Shown one piece after another: positions 42,091-50,820 of a stretch of DNA of 64,000 nucleotides. The position numbers and the translations under genes are program-made. The stretch lies in NCBI GenBank assembly GCA_039888615.1, contig JBDQQS010000001.1; one strand, 5' to 3'. This stretch comes from Flavimaribacter sp039888615 (GTDB lineage Bacteria; Pseudomonadota; Alphaproteobacteria; Rhizobiales; Rhizobiaceae). The first letter of the stretch is position 1. The number at the start of each line of letters is the position of its first letter. Below the pieces are notes generated by a model. That model was not told the DNA's origin and made no database searches. It worked only from the letters and a program-made list of their open reading frames with translations.

Positions 42091-42113
42091 TTCGAGTCTC
42101 TCCGGGGGCACCA
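42091..42113 (+). repeat. attR core of the integrated element
   Basis: Exact 23-bp copy of the tRNA-Thr 3' end (22368-22390). The sequence before it (TAGAT) is not tRNA-like, so it is a remnant made by integration. Confidence 0.93.
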
Positions 42114-42237
42114 ATAAAATCAGATAGTTACCTTATATTTACGAACCGGATATCACGCATAATGTAGTATTGGGTAACAAATCGGGTAACTAATTTGCTC
42201 CGTCGGTTGACTTTTCATCAGGATCAAAAAATGAGTT

Positions 42238-42469
42238 TTAGTCGGCTGTCCGCGATCTCAGCGATTTTCATTGCGCTTGGAAACCACGCTTTAGCTGTGA
42301 TTCCAGTTTCCGGGACCTGTTCTCGGGCAAGTGGCAAAAAGCTCAGGTGCATTGGAGTGGAAGAGACGCCACGATAAACGACGCCAGGTATGAGACAGCA
42401 GGTGAGGTCATAGGAATGCGCCCGCACGATAAGGGCTTTAAGTATTCAGTATTTTATACCGATAAATAG
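42238..42469 (+). pseudogene. Possible decayed ORF without start codon
   Basis: A frame open from after the TAG at about 42238 to the TAG at 42467-42469 reads about 75 codons ending HDKGFKYSVFYTDK. It has no plausible start codon and no recognised family. It lies between attR and an IS3 remnant, so it may be what is left of a host or island gene. Confidence 0.25.
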
Positions 42470-42620
42470 GGCGACTGGTTCAACCATCGCCGTCTTCTGG
42501 AGCCAATCGGAAATATTCCGCCAGCCCAAGCCGAACAAAGCTACTACCCTATGCTGAACGAACCAGCCATGGCCGCATAACTTCAACCAAATGGCCTCCG
42601 GCAAACCTGGTGCGGTTCAG
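42470..42620 (+). mobile_element. IS3-family transposase C-terminal remnant
   Basis: From 42473 the frame reads DWFNHRRLLEPIGNIPP, then AQAEQSYY and NEPAMAA, stopping at 42578-42580. This is the C-terminus of IS3-family OrfB (usual form DWFNHRRLLEPIGNIPPAEAE). The following CTCCGGCAAACCTGG resembles the right end of such elements. The rest of the IS is absent, so it is a dead fragment. Confidence 0.85.
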
Positions 42621-42733
42621 AGTCACGCCAACTCACACTGTTTGTTGTACAGCAACCTTAACCGGCTAATTCAAGTTTTACTAATAGGTGAATTGCCGGA
42701 CCTCTTCGATCCGGCAATTTGCTTGTCACTGAT

Positions 42734-43426
42734 CTATTCGTATCGATCGTGGCGACGCACCCAGTCCATGCCTCTCTCTTCGTTGCGGCCCTTGGGCGTG
42801 AGATCGAGCATGGCGTAGGCGCCCATCATGACTTCCACGCCGCGGCCATAGGTAGAGTAGGTGCGATAGACGTCTCCGGCTTCGTCCTTGAAGAACACGC
42901 TGACGCCGGGCCACTCCTCGCCTGTCATGGACCATTCCCCGAAATTGTAGTCAATGCTCCCGCTTGCGATCTCCTCCGGCGTGAAGCTGACCCGGAAGTC
43001 ATAGTTGAAATCGCTTCCGAAGGACGACGCCCATTTGAAGTTCCATCCCATGCGTTTGCGATAGGGTTCGATTTCTTCAAGCGGCGCGCGCGAGACGGCG
43101 ATCATCGTGACGTCGTGATGCGCGAGATGCAGGTTCATGCCGTCGGTATGGTCGGCCATGAAGGAGCAACTGGGGCAGCCTTCCTTCCAGCCCGGCCCCA
43201 TCATGAAATGCTGCACCAGGAGCTGCGACCGGCCGTCGAAGAGGTCCGGTAGGGAGCGTTTTCCCTCCGGCGTATCGAAGATGTAGGCCTTGTCGACGCG
43301 CGCCCATGGCAGGGCGAGCCGCTCTTGCGCGACTTTGTCGCGAAGACGCGTCAGATCCTTTTCGGCTTTCAACAGGTCCTTGCGGACCGCGAGCCAGTCA
43401 GAATGTGAAACTATGGCGTGTTGCAT
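42734..43426 (-). CDS. DUF899 family protein (thioredoxin-like)
   Basis: 230 residues. DUF899 features: SHSDWLAVRKDLLKAEK, LLVQHFMMGPGWKEGCPSCSF (CPSC in a redox-like position, about 83-103), HDVTMIAVSRAPLEEIEPYRKRMGW (in part), FNYDFRVSFTPEE and VFFKDEAGDVYRTYSTYGRG. A cytoplasmic thioredoxin-fold protein; function not established. The gene for a small membrane protein lies 2 bp upstream on the same strand. Confidence 0.9.
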   Translation of the reverse strand: MQHAIVSHSDWLAVRKDLLKAEKDLTRLRDKVAQERLALPWARVDKAYIFDTPEGKRSLPDLFDGRSQLLVQHFMMGPGWKEGCPSCSFMADHTDGMNLHLAHHDVTMIAVSRAPLEEIEPYRKRMGWNFKWASSFGSDFNYDFRVSFTPEEIASGSIDYNFGEWSMTGEEWPGVSVFFKDEAGDVYRTYSTYGRGVEVMMGAYAMLDLTPKGRNEERGMDWVRRHDRYE

Positions 43427-43428
43427 GA

Positions 43429-43722
43429 TTACTCTCCTTCTCTGAGTTTCGTTGCAGAATCCGGGCGTAGTGAACGGGCGGAAGCGAGCTTAAGCCAGGG
43501 TGACAGGTGGAAAATGCTCATCACGAGGTACATAAGAGCCATGTCGTTGACCGGCGAGAAGCCTGAGGCGGTCGCGCATATCGTCGTTCCATTCGCGTCA
43601 AGCGCGGAAAGCCAGGCCATCGACGCGAAGGTTGGCGCTGCGGCCAGCGCAAGCCAGTCCGCAAGGTTTCGAGTCGGCCCGCCGTGTGGCGAACTCTTCC
43701 TTGTAGCTGCAAATAGTGTCAT
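43429..43722 (-). CDS. Small membrane protein upstream of the DUF899 gene
   Basis: 97 residues from the ATG at 43722; a longer frame to 43773 overlaps the divergent promoter. Two hydrophobic helices (about 22-42 around LALAAAPTFASMAWLSAL, and 57-78 around MALMYLVMSIFHLSPWL). No known domain. It is translationally close to the DUF899 gene, so the two probably act together. Confidence 0.7.
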   Translation of the reverse strand: MTLFAATRKSSPHGGPTRNLADWLALAAAPTFASMAWLSALDANGTTICATASGFSPVNDMALMYLVMSIFHLSPWLKLASARSLRPDSATKLREGE

Positions 43723-43827
43723 TTTCTCTGCTCCGTCCGTTCCCGGCTTTGCCGGTCGTTGTGGGACGAGCAAGGATGTAGGCCAACAGGCGGAAAGGGT
43801 GAGAGTTACAAGTATGACGGGATTTGC

Positions 43828-45048
43828 ATGGACTCACTGATCAACGCTGCGGGACGCGCGCTTTCTGTTGGCGATCCTCTAGCCGCGCTGAAACGGATAG
43901 CGTTGCGCGACGACGCCCCGGCGCTGGCATTGCGCGGCCTCGCCATGGCGCAGCTCGGCGACCTGCCGCGCGCAAGGGAGCTGTTGCGCAGGGCCGCGCG
44001 CGCCTTCGGTAAAAACGAGCAGATATCCCGCGCGCGTTGCACCGTCGCCGAGGCGGAAATCGCGTTTGTGTCGCGTGATCTCAACCAATCGCTTCGTATG
44101 CTCGGCCCTGCGCAAGTGACGCTGGAAAAGCTTGGCGATCGCGTCAACGCCGCCCATGCAGGCTATCTGGACGCGCGCCAGAACTTGCTGATTGGTCGCC
44201 TGGATGAGGCCGAGCGGATGATCGCTAATCTGGACGCAGACGCCCTGCCGCCGGCGTCGCGCGTCGGCTTCGAACTGGTGGCCGCCGGCGTTGCAATCCG
44301 CCGCGTCAGGGCGTCCGACGCGCAAGCGGCGTTGGTTCGGGCGGCGAATAATGCGCATAAAGCGGCCATACCTGCATTGAGCAATGAGGTCGACCGCACC
44401 ATGCGCGCTTTCACGGCTCCGGCGGCGCGCCGGATTTCCAACGGTGATGAACGTCTACTCCGGCTCGCTGACGTGGAGGCGCTGCTGGCGACAGATACAC
44501 TGATTGTCGATGCCTGCCGCAATGTCACTTCCCGGGGAGAGACATCTGTTTCGCTCGCAACGCGACCCGTGCTGATGGCGCTCGTTCGTGCGCTGGCGGA
44601 AGCGTGGCCGGAGGATGCATCGCGGGAAACGCTGCTTGAACGCGCTTTTCGCGCGCGCCATGCCGACGAGTCGCATCGCGCGAGACTGCGTGTGGAGATG
44701 GCGCGATTACGCAAGGAAATCGAGTTGCTTGCTGATGTGGTTGCGACCAAAGACGGGTTTATGCTGAACCCGCGTGGAACGGGGGCGGTCGCCGTGCTGG
44801 CGCCGCCGACCGAGAGCGACCACGCAGAGGTGCTGGCGCTTCTTGCTGACGGGGAGGCCTGGTCGAGTTCGGCGCTGGCGCTCACGCTTGGGGTCAGTTC
44901 GCGGACGGTTTTGCGCGCCCTCGAGACACTCGCAGAAACGAGCAGGGTCGAATCCTTCGGGCGAGGGCGCGCCTGCCGGTGGATGGCGCCGAAAGTTCCA
45001 GGTTTCCCGACAAGTTTGTTACTCCCCGTATCAACCATCGCGAGATAG
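43828..45048 (+). CDS. TPR-like and helix-turn-helix regulator
   Basis: 406 residues from the ATG at 43828. The N-terminal half is Ala/Leu/Arg-rich with TPR-like helices (ALRGLAMAQLGDLPRARELL, about 30-50, and further pairs to 150). The middle (about 250-320) resembles a transcriptional-regulator winged helix (DASRETLLERAFRARHADESH), and the C-terminus has an HTH (SSALALTLGVSSRTVLRALE, about 350-370). No enzymatic motif. It is divergent from the DUF899 pair, and is a likely controller of it. Confidence 0.7.
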   Translation: MDSLINAAGRALSVGDPLAALKRIALRDDAPALALRGLAMAQLGDLPRARELLRRAARAFGKNEQISRARCTVAEAEIAFVSRDLNQSLRMLGPAQVTLEKLGDRVNAAHAGYLDARQNLLIGRLDEAERMIANLDADALPPASRVGFELVAAGVAIRRVRASDAQAALVRAANNAHKAAIPALSNEVDRTMRAFTAPAARRISNGDERLLRLADVEALLATDTLIVDACRNVTSRGETSVSLATRPVLMALVRALAEAWPEDASRETLLERAFRARHADESHRARLRVEMARLRKEIELLADVVATKDGFMLNPRGTGAVAVLAPPTESDHAEVLALLADGEAWSSSALALTLGVSSRTVLRALETLAETSRVESFGRGRACRWMAPKVPGFPTSLLLPVSTIAR

Positions 45049-45057
45049 GATGCGCCT

Positions 45058-45699
45058 ATGAAACATTCACCTGCAGAAATCCTCAGAGAATATGGCCCCT
45101 TTCCGGACGTCGCCAACGTGGCCGGAGTCACCTTTGATGGCGACCGGATATGGTTCGCCACCGGAAAGAAGCTGAATGCGCTTGATCCCGCAGGCGGAGA
45201 GATAACGCAGTCACTCGACATCGCCGCCGACGCCGGCACCGCCTATGACGGAAAACACCTTTACCAGATCGCCGAAGCCGTGATCCGCAAGATCGATCCC
45301 GGTTCCGGCGAGGTGCTGGCGAAGATCCCGGCTCCAGGCGAAGGAGGGGATTCCGGGCTTGCCTGGGCGGAAGGTTTTTTGTGGGTCGGGCAGCATCGCG
45401 GACGCAAGATTCATCAGGTCGAACCTGACACCGGAAAAGTGGTCCGCACGATCGAATCCGATCGCTTCGTCACCGGCGTCACCTGGGTCGACGGCATGCT
45501 CTGGCATGGCACATGGGAAGGGTCCGAAAGCGATATCCGGCGTATAGACCCGGCGACGGGAGAGGTGCTCGAGCGTCTGGATATGCCTGATGGCGCCGGC
45601 GTTTCCGGGCTGGAATCCGACGGCGGCGGCCGCTTTTTCTGCGGTGGCGGCGACAGCTGCGTATTGCGCGAAGTCCGGCGTCCAGGATCCGGGTCCTGA
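45058..45699 (+). CDS. Beta-propeller protein (SMP-30/glutamine cyclotransferase-like)
   Basis: 213 residues built from repeated WFATGKKLNALDP / LYQIAEAVIRKIDP / LWVGQHRGRKIHQVEP / LWHGTWEGSESDIRRIDP blades, so a propeller of about 5 short blades. No signal peptide, so cytoplasmic. The fold resembles glutamine cyclotransferase-like and Vgb-type proteins; catalysis is unknown. It starts 9 bp after the TPR/HTH gene and is probably in the same operon. Confidence 0.75.
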   Translation: MKHSPAEILREYGPFPDVANVAGVTFDGDRIWFATGKKLNALDPAGGEITQSLDIAADAGTAYDGKHLYQIAEAVIRKIDPGSGEVLAKIPAPGEGGDSGLAWAEGFLWVGQHRGRKIHQVEPDTGKVVRTIESDRFVTGVTWVDGMLWHGTWEGSESDIRRIDPATGEVLERLDMPDGAGVSGLESDGGGRFFCGGGDSCVLREVRRPGSGS

Positions 45700-45889
45700 G
45701 CATTATTTTCGCATTCCGCTATCCAGACAGATTTTGTTATCAAGTAGAATTGTTCTTTTACAGGGCTATTGACGGCCTGACTCTCTTTACCTCTTGCCTC
45801 ATGATCGGCTATCGATCACTTTGTGGTCGATGCTGGAGGAGCATTGCTGGACTATCGAGCCCGGGTTAGCGGGCGAAAGGGAGGATTAC

Positions 45890-46903
45890 ATGAAGAAAAC
45901 ACTGTTAACGGCAGCCGCTGTCTGCATGAGCGTCGTCGGCGCACAGGCGCAGGACGTCACGCTTAGATTTGCTCACTGGCTGCCGCCGCAGCACGCCGTG
46001 CCGCAGAGCGGCATGGCACCATGGATGGAATCGATTACCGACGCTTCGGGCGGCACTATCACTTTCGAGGTGTTTCCTGCTCAGCAGTTGGGCGCGGCGC
46101 CAGATCACTACGACATGACCCGCGACGGAATCGCAGATATCGGATACGTCAATCCGGGCTACAATGCCGGCCGTTTTCCGATTTTCGAACTCGTCGGCGT
46201 TCCGTTCCTGGCCAATGACGGCCTGAACGCCTCGAAGGCGATCCACGAGTGGTATCTCGACTACGCCGACAAGGAAATGAGCGACGTCTATTTCTGCCTG
46301 GTCAATCCGCATGAGCCGGGGCGTTTCCACGGCAAGAACGAGATCAAGGTTCCGGCTGACGTGAAAGGCCTGAGCGTGCGTCCCGCGCACTCGACCATGG
46401 CCCGCTTCGTCAACTCTCTTGGCGGCTCGTCGGTGCAGGTGCCGGCGCCGGAAGCGCGCGAAGCCATTGCCCGCGGCACCGCAGACGCCGTGACCTTTCC
46501 CTATGAAGCCATGAAGATCTTCAAGATCGGCGAGGAAACCAAGTTCCACAACGACATGCCGCTATATCTGTCGGCCCAGGTTATCCTTTTCAACAAGGCG
46601 ACCTATGACGGCCTGAGCGCGGATCAGAAAAAGGTGATCGACAATCATTGCACGCCGGAATGGTCGAAGCAGTTCTCGGCCGGCTGGACGGAGTATGACA
46701 CGAATGTTCGTCAGGAAATTATGAACGATCCGGAGCATACCGTCTATACGCCGACTGCTGAAGAGATCGCGTTGTGGCGCGAGGCGGCTGTCCCGACCCT
46801 TGAGGCATGGAAGGCGGACGTCAAGAACGCCGGCTACGATCCGGACGCCGTGCTCGAAGGCATGCGCTCGGCGCTCGACGCCAACGGCACGCTCAACAAA
46901 TAG
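45890..46903 (+). CDS. TRAP transporter substrate-binding protein (DctP family)
   Basis: 337 residues from ATG 45890 (GGGAGG upstream). Signal peptide MKKTLLTAAAVCMSVVGAQA. DctP pattern: LRFAHWLPPQHAVPQ, FEVFPAQQLG, KGLSVRPAHSTMARFVNSLGG (the conserved Arg, in part) and VTFPYEAMKIFKIG. Binds a substrate, usually an organic acid, in the periplasm and delivers it to the QM membrane part that follows. The substrate cannot be inferred. Confidence 0.92.
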   Translation: MKKTLLTAAAVCMSVVGAQAQDVTLRFAHWLPPQHAVPQSGMAPWMESITDASGGTITFEVFPAQQLGAAPDHYDMTRDGIADIGYVNPGYNAGRFPIFELVGVPFLANDGLNASKAIHEWYLDYADKEMSDVYFCLVNPHEPGRFHGKNEIKVPADVKGLSVRPAHSTMARFVNSLGGSSVQVPAPEAREAIARGTADAVTFPYEAMKIFKIGEETKFHNDMPLYLSAQVILFNKATYDGLSADQKKVIDNHCTPEWSKQFSAGWTEYDTNVRQEIMNDPEHTVYTPTAEEIALWREAAVPTLEAWKADVKNAGYDPDAVLEGMRSALDANGTLNK

Positions 46904-46914
46904 CGAAGACGCAG

Positions 46915-46942
46915 AAGGAGAGGGGCGCGCTCCTCTCCTTTT
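46915..46942 (+). terminator. Attenuating hairpin between dctP and dctQ
   Basis: AAGGAGAGG pairs with CCTCTCCTT across an 8-nt loop and is followed by TT. A weak terminator here would allow more binding protein than membrane protein to be made. Confidence 0.6.
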
Positions 46943-46960
46943 GCAAAGAGGGAACACGCC

Positions 46961-47491
46961 ATGGCTTCTGATCGCCGGCGGTCGACGGATCGTGTCGCTC
47001 TGTGGATTGAACGCATCGCCGCCGTGATGCTGGGCTTGGTGACGCTGATCATCTTCGTATCGGCGATCGGGCGTTACCTGTTTACGGCGCCGCTTCCGGA
47101 CGCTTTCGATCTTTCCAGGCTGATGTTGGCCGTGGCGATCATATGGGGGTTCGCTTCCGTGGCCTATCGGGGCAGCCACATCAAGGTCGATCTGCTGGCC
47201 CACATGTTGCGCCCTGGCATGCGCCGCTGGCTGGACGTGGCTGCATGGACCGTGCTGCTGATCTTTACGGCCGGTCTCGTCTGGAAGATCAGCGGACGGG
47301 TTCTGTCGCAATTGACCGGCGGCGAGGTCACCATGGACCTGCGCATACCGCACTGGCCGTTTCTCGGCGCTATCGTTCTCGGCCTTGTCGCGGCGCTGAT
47401 CATGACGTCGATCCGGATATTGCGCATCTGGCGCTATCACGAGGATCTGGAGGACTACGAGCCTGTTCCCGAGGAGCCTCCGAATGAGTGA
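46961..47491 (+). CDS. TRAP transporter small permease (DctQ family)
   Basis: 176 residues with four membrane helices (about 20-42, 55-75, 90-110, 130-152). DctQ features: RYLFTAPLPDAFDLSRLMLAVAIIWG (in part) and AYRGSHIKVDLLA. Forms the membrane complex with DctM. Overlaps the DctM gene by 8 bp. Confidence 0.9.
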   Translation: MASDRRRSTDRVALWIERIAAVMLGLVTLIIFVSAIGRYLFTAPLPDAFDLSRLMLAVAIIWGFASVAYRGSHIKVDLLAHMLRPGMRRWLDVAAWTVLLIFTAGLVWKISGRVLSQLTGGEVTMDLRIPHWPFLGAIVLGLVAALIMTSIRILRIWRYHEDLEDYEPVPEEPPNE

Positions 47492-48776
47492 ACGGGACCT
47501 GATCGCGGCAGGCGGCTTCATCGTGCTCTTTGCGCTGATGCTGATCCGCGTGCCGATCGGCGTGGCGATGGGCATCGTCGGCGTCGGAGGTTTCGGCTTG
47601 GTTGTAGGCTGGACGCCTGCGCTCAATTTGCTCGCCACGTCGCCGATCCGGACGGTGACCGACTTCAACCTGACGCTCATACCGTTCTTCATATTGATGG
47701 GAGTTCTGGCGACGCGTTCCGGCATGAGCCGCGAACTTTTTCGCGCCGCCAACGCCACGCTCGGCTCGTTCAAGGGCGGACTTGGCATGGCGACGGTTGG
47801 CGCTTGCGCCGGGTTTTCGGCGATTTGCGGCTCTTCCGTCGCAACGGCCGCGACGATGACCGACATCGCCTATCCGGAAATGAAGCGCGCGGGCTATCGA
47901 GACGAAGTGGCGACCGGCGTCATCGCCGCGGGCGGGACGCTGGGCATTCTCATCCCGCCTTCCGTCGTGCTGGCGGTCTACGGCTACATAACGGAGCAGG
48001 ATATCGGCACCCTTTTCATCGCCGGCATCGTTCCGGGCATTCTGGCCGTCTTCATGTACATGGCGACGGTGCGGCTCTGGTTCGGCGCGAGGTTGCCGGC
48101 GGACGCGCCGTTTAGTTTGCGCGAGGCGATTTCGGCGTTGCGCGGCGTGTGGGCGGTGGCGCTTTTGTTCGTGGCGGTGATCGTCACCATCTATTTCGGC
48201 ATCGCCACGGCCACCGAAGCGGCCGCCGTCGGCGCCGTGCTGACGGCTCTTATCAGCTTTGCGCGGGGCAGGCTCAACGCCGCGGGATTGCTCGAAGGCC
48301 TTGTCGAAGCGCTGAGAACTTCGGTGGCGATCTATACCATCCTGATCGGAGCGATCCTGTTTGGATACTTTCTCGCCGTCACGCAGGTGCCGCAAAACCT
48401 GACGCGCTTTCTGATTGACCTCGGACTGGGCGACTACGGAACCCTGCTCCTGATCATGGCGCTTTTCGTGGTGCTTGGCTGTTTTCTGGACGCCATGGCC
48501 ATGATCATTCTCATGGTGCCGATCGTCTTTCCCGTCATCCTGCAACTGGGCTTCGATCCGATCTGGTTTGGCGTGATCATCGTCATGACGGTAGAGCTTG
48601 GTCTGATCACGCCGCCGATCGGCATGAACGTCTTCGTCATCAACACGATTGCGCGCTACGTGAAGCTTAGCAGCATTTTTCGCGGCGTCCTGCCATTCGT
48701 GGCGACTGATCTCGTACGGCTTCTGATCCTGATCCTGTTGCCTGGCCTGGTGCTGTTCCTGCCGAATTCGATGTAG
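47484..48776 (+). CDS. TRAP transporter large permease (DctM family)
   Basis: 430 residues with about 12 membrane helices. DctM features: RVPIGVAMGIVGVGGFG, LIPFFILMGVLATRSGMSRELF (in part), GFSAICGSSVATAATM, GTLGILIPPSVVLAVYGY, and GLITPPIGMNVFVIN near the C-terminus. Ion-coupled symport of the DctP ligand. Confidence 0.94.
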   Translation: MSERDLIAAGGFIVLFALMLIRVPIGVAMGIVGVGGFGLVVGWTPALNLLATSPIRTVTDFNLTLIPFFILMGVLATRSGMSRELFRAANATLGSFKGGLGMATVGACAGFSAICGSSVATAATMTDIAYPEMKRAGYRDEVATGVIAAGGTLGILIPPSVVLAVYGYITEQDIGTLFIAGIVPGILAVFMYMATVRLWFGARLPADAPFSLREAISALRGVWAVALLFVAVIVTIYFGIATATEAAAVGAVLTALISFARGRLNAAGLLEGLVEALRTSVAIYTILIGAILFGYFLAVTQVPQNLTRFLIDLGLGDYGTLLLIMALFVVLGCFLDAMAMIILMVPIVFPVILQLGFDPIWFGVIIVMTVELGLITPPIGMNVFVINTIARYVKLSSIFRGVLPFVATDLVRLLILILLPGLVLFLPNSM

Positions 48777-48913
48777 CGCAGCACTCCGGTATCGTACTCG
48801 ACGCCATCGAACTCCACTGTCGGGGGAACAGCTTCGCCTTGAAATGCGAGTATGGAAACTTGTATCGCCGGTCATTGCGGACAATTCACGAATAAATATA
48901 TACCCAACCGAGT

Positions 48914-49912
48914 ATGAAACGTTTCCTGCTAAAGAACGCCATTCGCGGAGAGCGGATCTGGGACAGATTGAAGCCCAGCGGAAAGTTCGATTCCCCCTAT
49001 ATCGATCCCTTTATCGGATACGCGTCACCTGAAGGTCTCCATGTGCGGGGCAGGGTGCTGAACGGATCGCCCGTCGCCGACCTGCCGGCCGACAGTTCAA
49101 GGTGGAGCAACTTTCGCAACATGATCGCCCGGTTCATCACCCGCGAAATTCCGGATATCGAGCTCGTGGTGGAGGGGCTGTCGACGACCACGGACGAAGA
49201 GGGTTATTTCGCAATCGATCTGCCCGTAGGCGACCGCGAGAGAAAGGCGGTGGAAGCCCACCTGCCGGGTCATGAGGCAAGCGCCAGCCTTCCAGTCGTC
49301 ATCCCTGGCGTCAATGCAAGGTTCGGCATCATCTCGGATATCGACGATACGCTGATCCGCACGCAGGCCTGGTCACTGAGGCGCAATATCTACAATACGC
49401 TAACCGGAAACGTCGCGAGTCGCCAGATCTTTCCGGATTCCGTGGCGTTTCTCCAGGCTCTTCACAACGGCGTCAATCCGGTCTTCTACATCAGTTCCTC
49501 GCCCTGGAACTTGCATGCGTTTCTGGTGGAGATTTTCAGTCGCAACGACCTGATACGCGGTCCGCTTTTCCTGCGAGACCTTGGAATATCGGAAGACAAA
49601 TTCATCAAGGGCTCGCACGGCGAGCACAAGGGGAGCATGATCGACAAGGTGCTGGAGGCAAATCCGTCGCTCCAGTTCGTTTTGATCGGCGACACGGGTC
49701 AACACGACCCGGAGATCTATCATGCCGCCGTGGCTCGCCATCCGGATCGCTTTTTAGCCGCATGGTTTCGCGTCGCCGGGCGCGAAGTCGACGCACGCGA
49801 CCGCCAGTGGATCGAGAAGATCCGCGGCCTGTGCGTTGAAGCGCACGCCACAGAGGCATTCGAGGCGGATCGCGGAGCTGATTTGGTCGCGTTGCAATTG
49901 CAGGATACGTAG
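48914..49912 (+). CDS. App1-type phosphatase domain protein (DUF2183)
   Basis: 332 residues. The HAD-like phosphatase motif IISDIDDTLIRT (about 138-149) is followed by YISSSPWNLHAFLVEI, GSHGEHKGSMIDKVLEANPSLQFVLIGDTGQHDPEIY (in part). This is the catalytic domain of yeast App1 phosphatidate phosphatase and its bacterial relatives. The preceding part is a beta-rich segment. A lipid phosphatase role here is by family only. Confidence 0.9.
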   Translation: MKRFLLKNAIRGERIWDRLKPSGKFDSPYIDPFIGYASPEGLHVRGRVLNGSPVADLPADSSRWSNFRNMIARFITREIPDIELVVEGLSTTTDEEGYFAIDLPVGDRERKAVEAHLPGHEASASLPVVIPGVNARFGIISDIDDTLIRTQAWSLRRNIYNTLTGNVASRQIFPDSVAFLQALHNGVNPVFYISSSPWNLHAFLVEIFSRNDLIRGPLFLRDLGISEDKFIKGSHGEHKGSMIDKVLEANPSLQFVLIGDTGQHDPEIYHAAVARHPDRFLAAWFRVAGREVDARDRQWIEKIRGLCVEAHATEAFEADRGADLVALQLQDT

Positions 49913-49953
49913 CAGCCAGCCTGCCTGGTTGAGGCTGTGAATATTAGCGCCGC

Positions 49954-50820
49954 CTAGAAGTCGAACAGGAACGCCGGACTGTCGACAAGAATGGCCTGGT
50001 GATGCCGCTTCGGAATCCAGCCAAGAACAGTGTCCAGAAGCCGGGCGTCGTTTGGATAGTCTTTTGTCTCGCGAATCAGATTGTGCGGCCAATTGGTGCC
50101 CCAGATCACGCGATCTGGGGCGTGTTCTGCTATCGCAGAAGCGACGCGGCCGATGTCTTCGTAGTGCGGGCCGCCAGCAAGCGAGGATTCATAGCATCCG
50201 GCGAGTTTGAACCAGCAATTGCCGCCGTCAATGAGGCGGCGAAGCGCATCGAAGTTCTTGTCGCCGGGTTCGACGCCCTCAAAGAATTTACCGTGGTGAT
50301 CCAGTATCCAGTTGCATCGCAGCGCCGCCAGCCGGTCGAAATGATCCAGGATTTGGCTACCGTCGAACTGGACGGCCAGGCGCCATTCGAAAGGCTGGAC
50401 GGTTTTCTCCATGTCCTCAAGCGTCTCGAGCCCGACTGCGCCGCCGGGAAGATCCATAATTCGTGCGCCGCGCACGCCCGCCTCGTGAAAGCGTTTCAGA
50501 GCTTCCGCATCAGTGTGCGGACCAATCGCCACGACGCCGCGCGCAATCGAACCCATCTCCTCAAGGCAAGCGAGCAGATTGGCGTTGTCGCGCTGGTGCG
50601 CATTTCCTTGCGTGATCACCACCCGCTCCACGCCGAGCCAGTTCATGACCCGCCGGTATTCGGTCGGTCCCGGACAGCCGGACGGCAGAGGCGGGCCGCC
50701 CGGTTGAGCCTCATAGTTCGGCAAGAACATGTGGGTCTGGGTATCAGTCGCGCCAGCGGGCATGACGGTTGCCGGCTTTTCACCGCTCAGTATGCGTTCA
50801 AGCATGAGGTTGGCTTTCAA
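49954..50820 (-). CDS. gli: D-galactarolactone isomerase (amidohydrolase family)
   Basis: 288 residues. Amidohydrolase-2 TIM barrel: TDTQTHMFLPNYEAQPGGPP at the N-terminus, VVITQGNAHQRDN, GARIMDLPGGAVGL, WILDHHGKFF and VIWGTNWPHNLIRE. This pattern closely resembles, from memory, the Agrobacterium enzyme that interconverts galactarolactone isomers made by uronate dehydrogenase. kdgD, a uronate-type TRAP system and udh nearby support it. Overlaps kdgD by 23 bp. Confidence 0.82.
   Translation of the reverse strand: MKANLMLERILSGEKPATVMPAGATDTQTHMFLPNYEAQPGGPPLPSGCPGPTEYRRVMNWLGVERVVITQGNAHQRDNANLLACLEEMGSIARGVVAIGPHTDAEALKRFHEAGVRGARIMDLPGGAVGLETLEDMEKTVQPFEWRLAVQFDGSQILDHFDRLAALRCNWILDHHGKFFEGVEPGDKNFDALRRLIDGGNCWFKLAGCYESSLAGGPHYEDIGRVASAIAEHAPDRVIWGTNWPHNLIRETKDYPNDARLLDTVLGWIPKRHHQAILVDSPAFLFDF

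Larger units (their letters stand above)
22368..42113 (+). mobile_element. Phage-like integrated element in tRNA-Thr (about 19.7 kb)
   Basis: Bounded by exact 23-bp direct repeats, with the integrase next to the left one. It holds head genes (portal, protease-capsid, connectors, TerS, TerL) and part of a tail (tube, chaperones, gpM-like, spike base, tape measure), an HNH nuclease, cargo genes and an IS1595-type insertion. No repressor, Cro, antiterminator, replication, holin, endolysin, Rz, baseplate hub or fibre gene is visible. Coding sequence is less GC-rich than the host flanks. It may be a satellite, a GTA-like particle or a reduced prophage. Confidence 0.93.
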
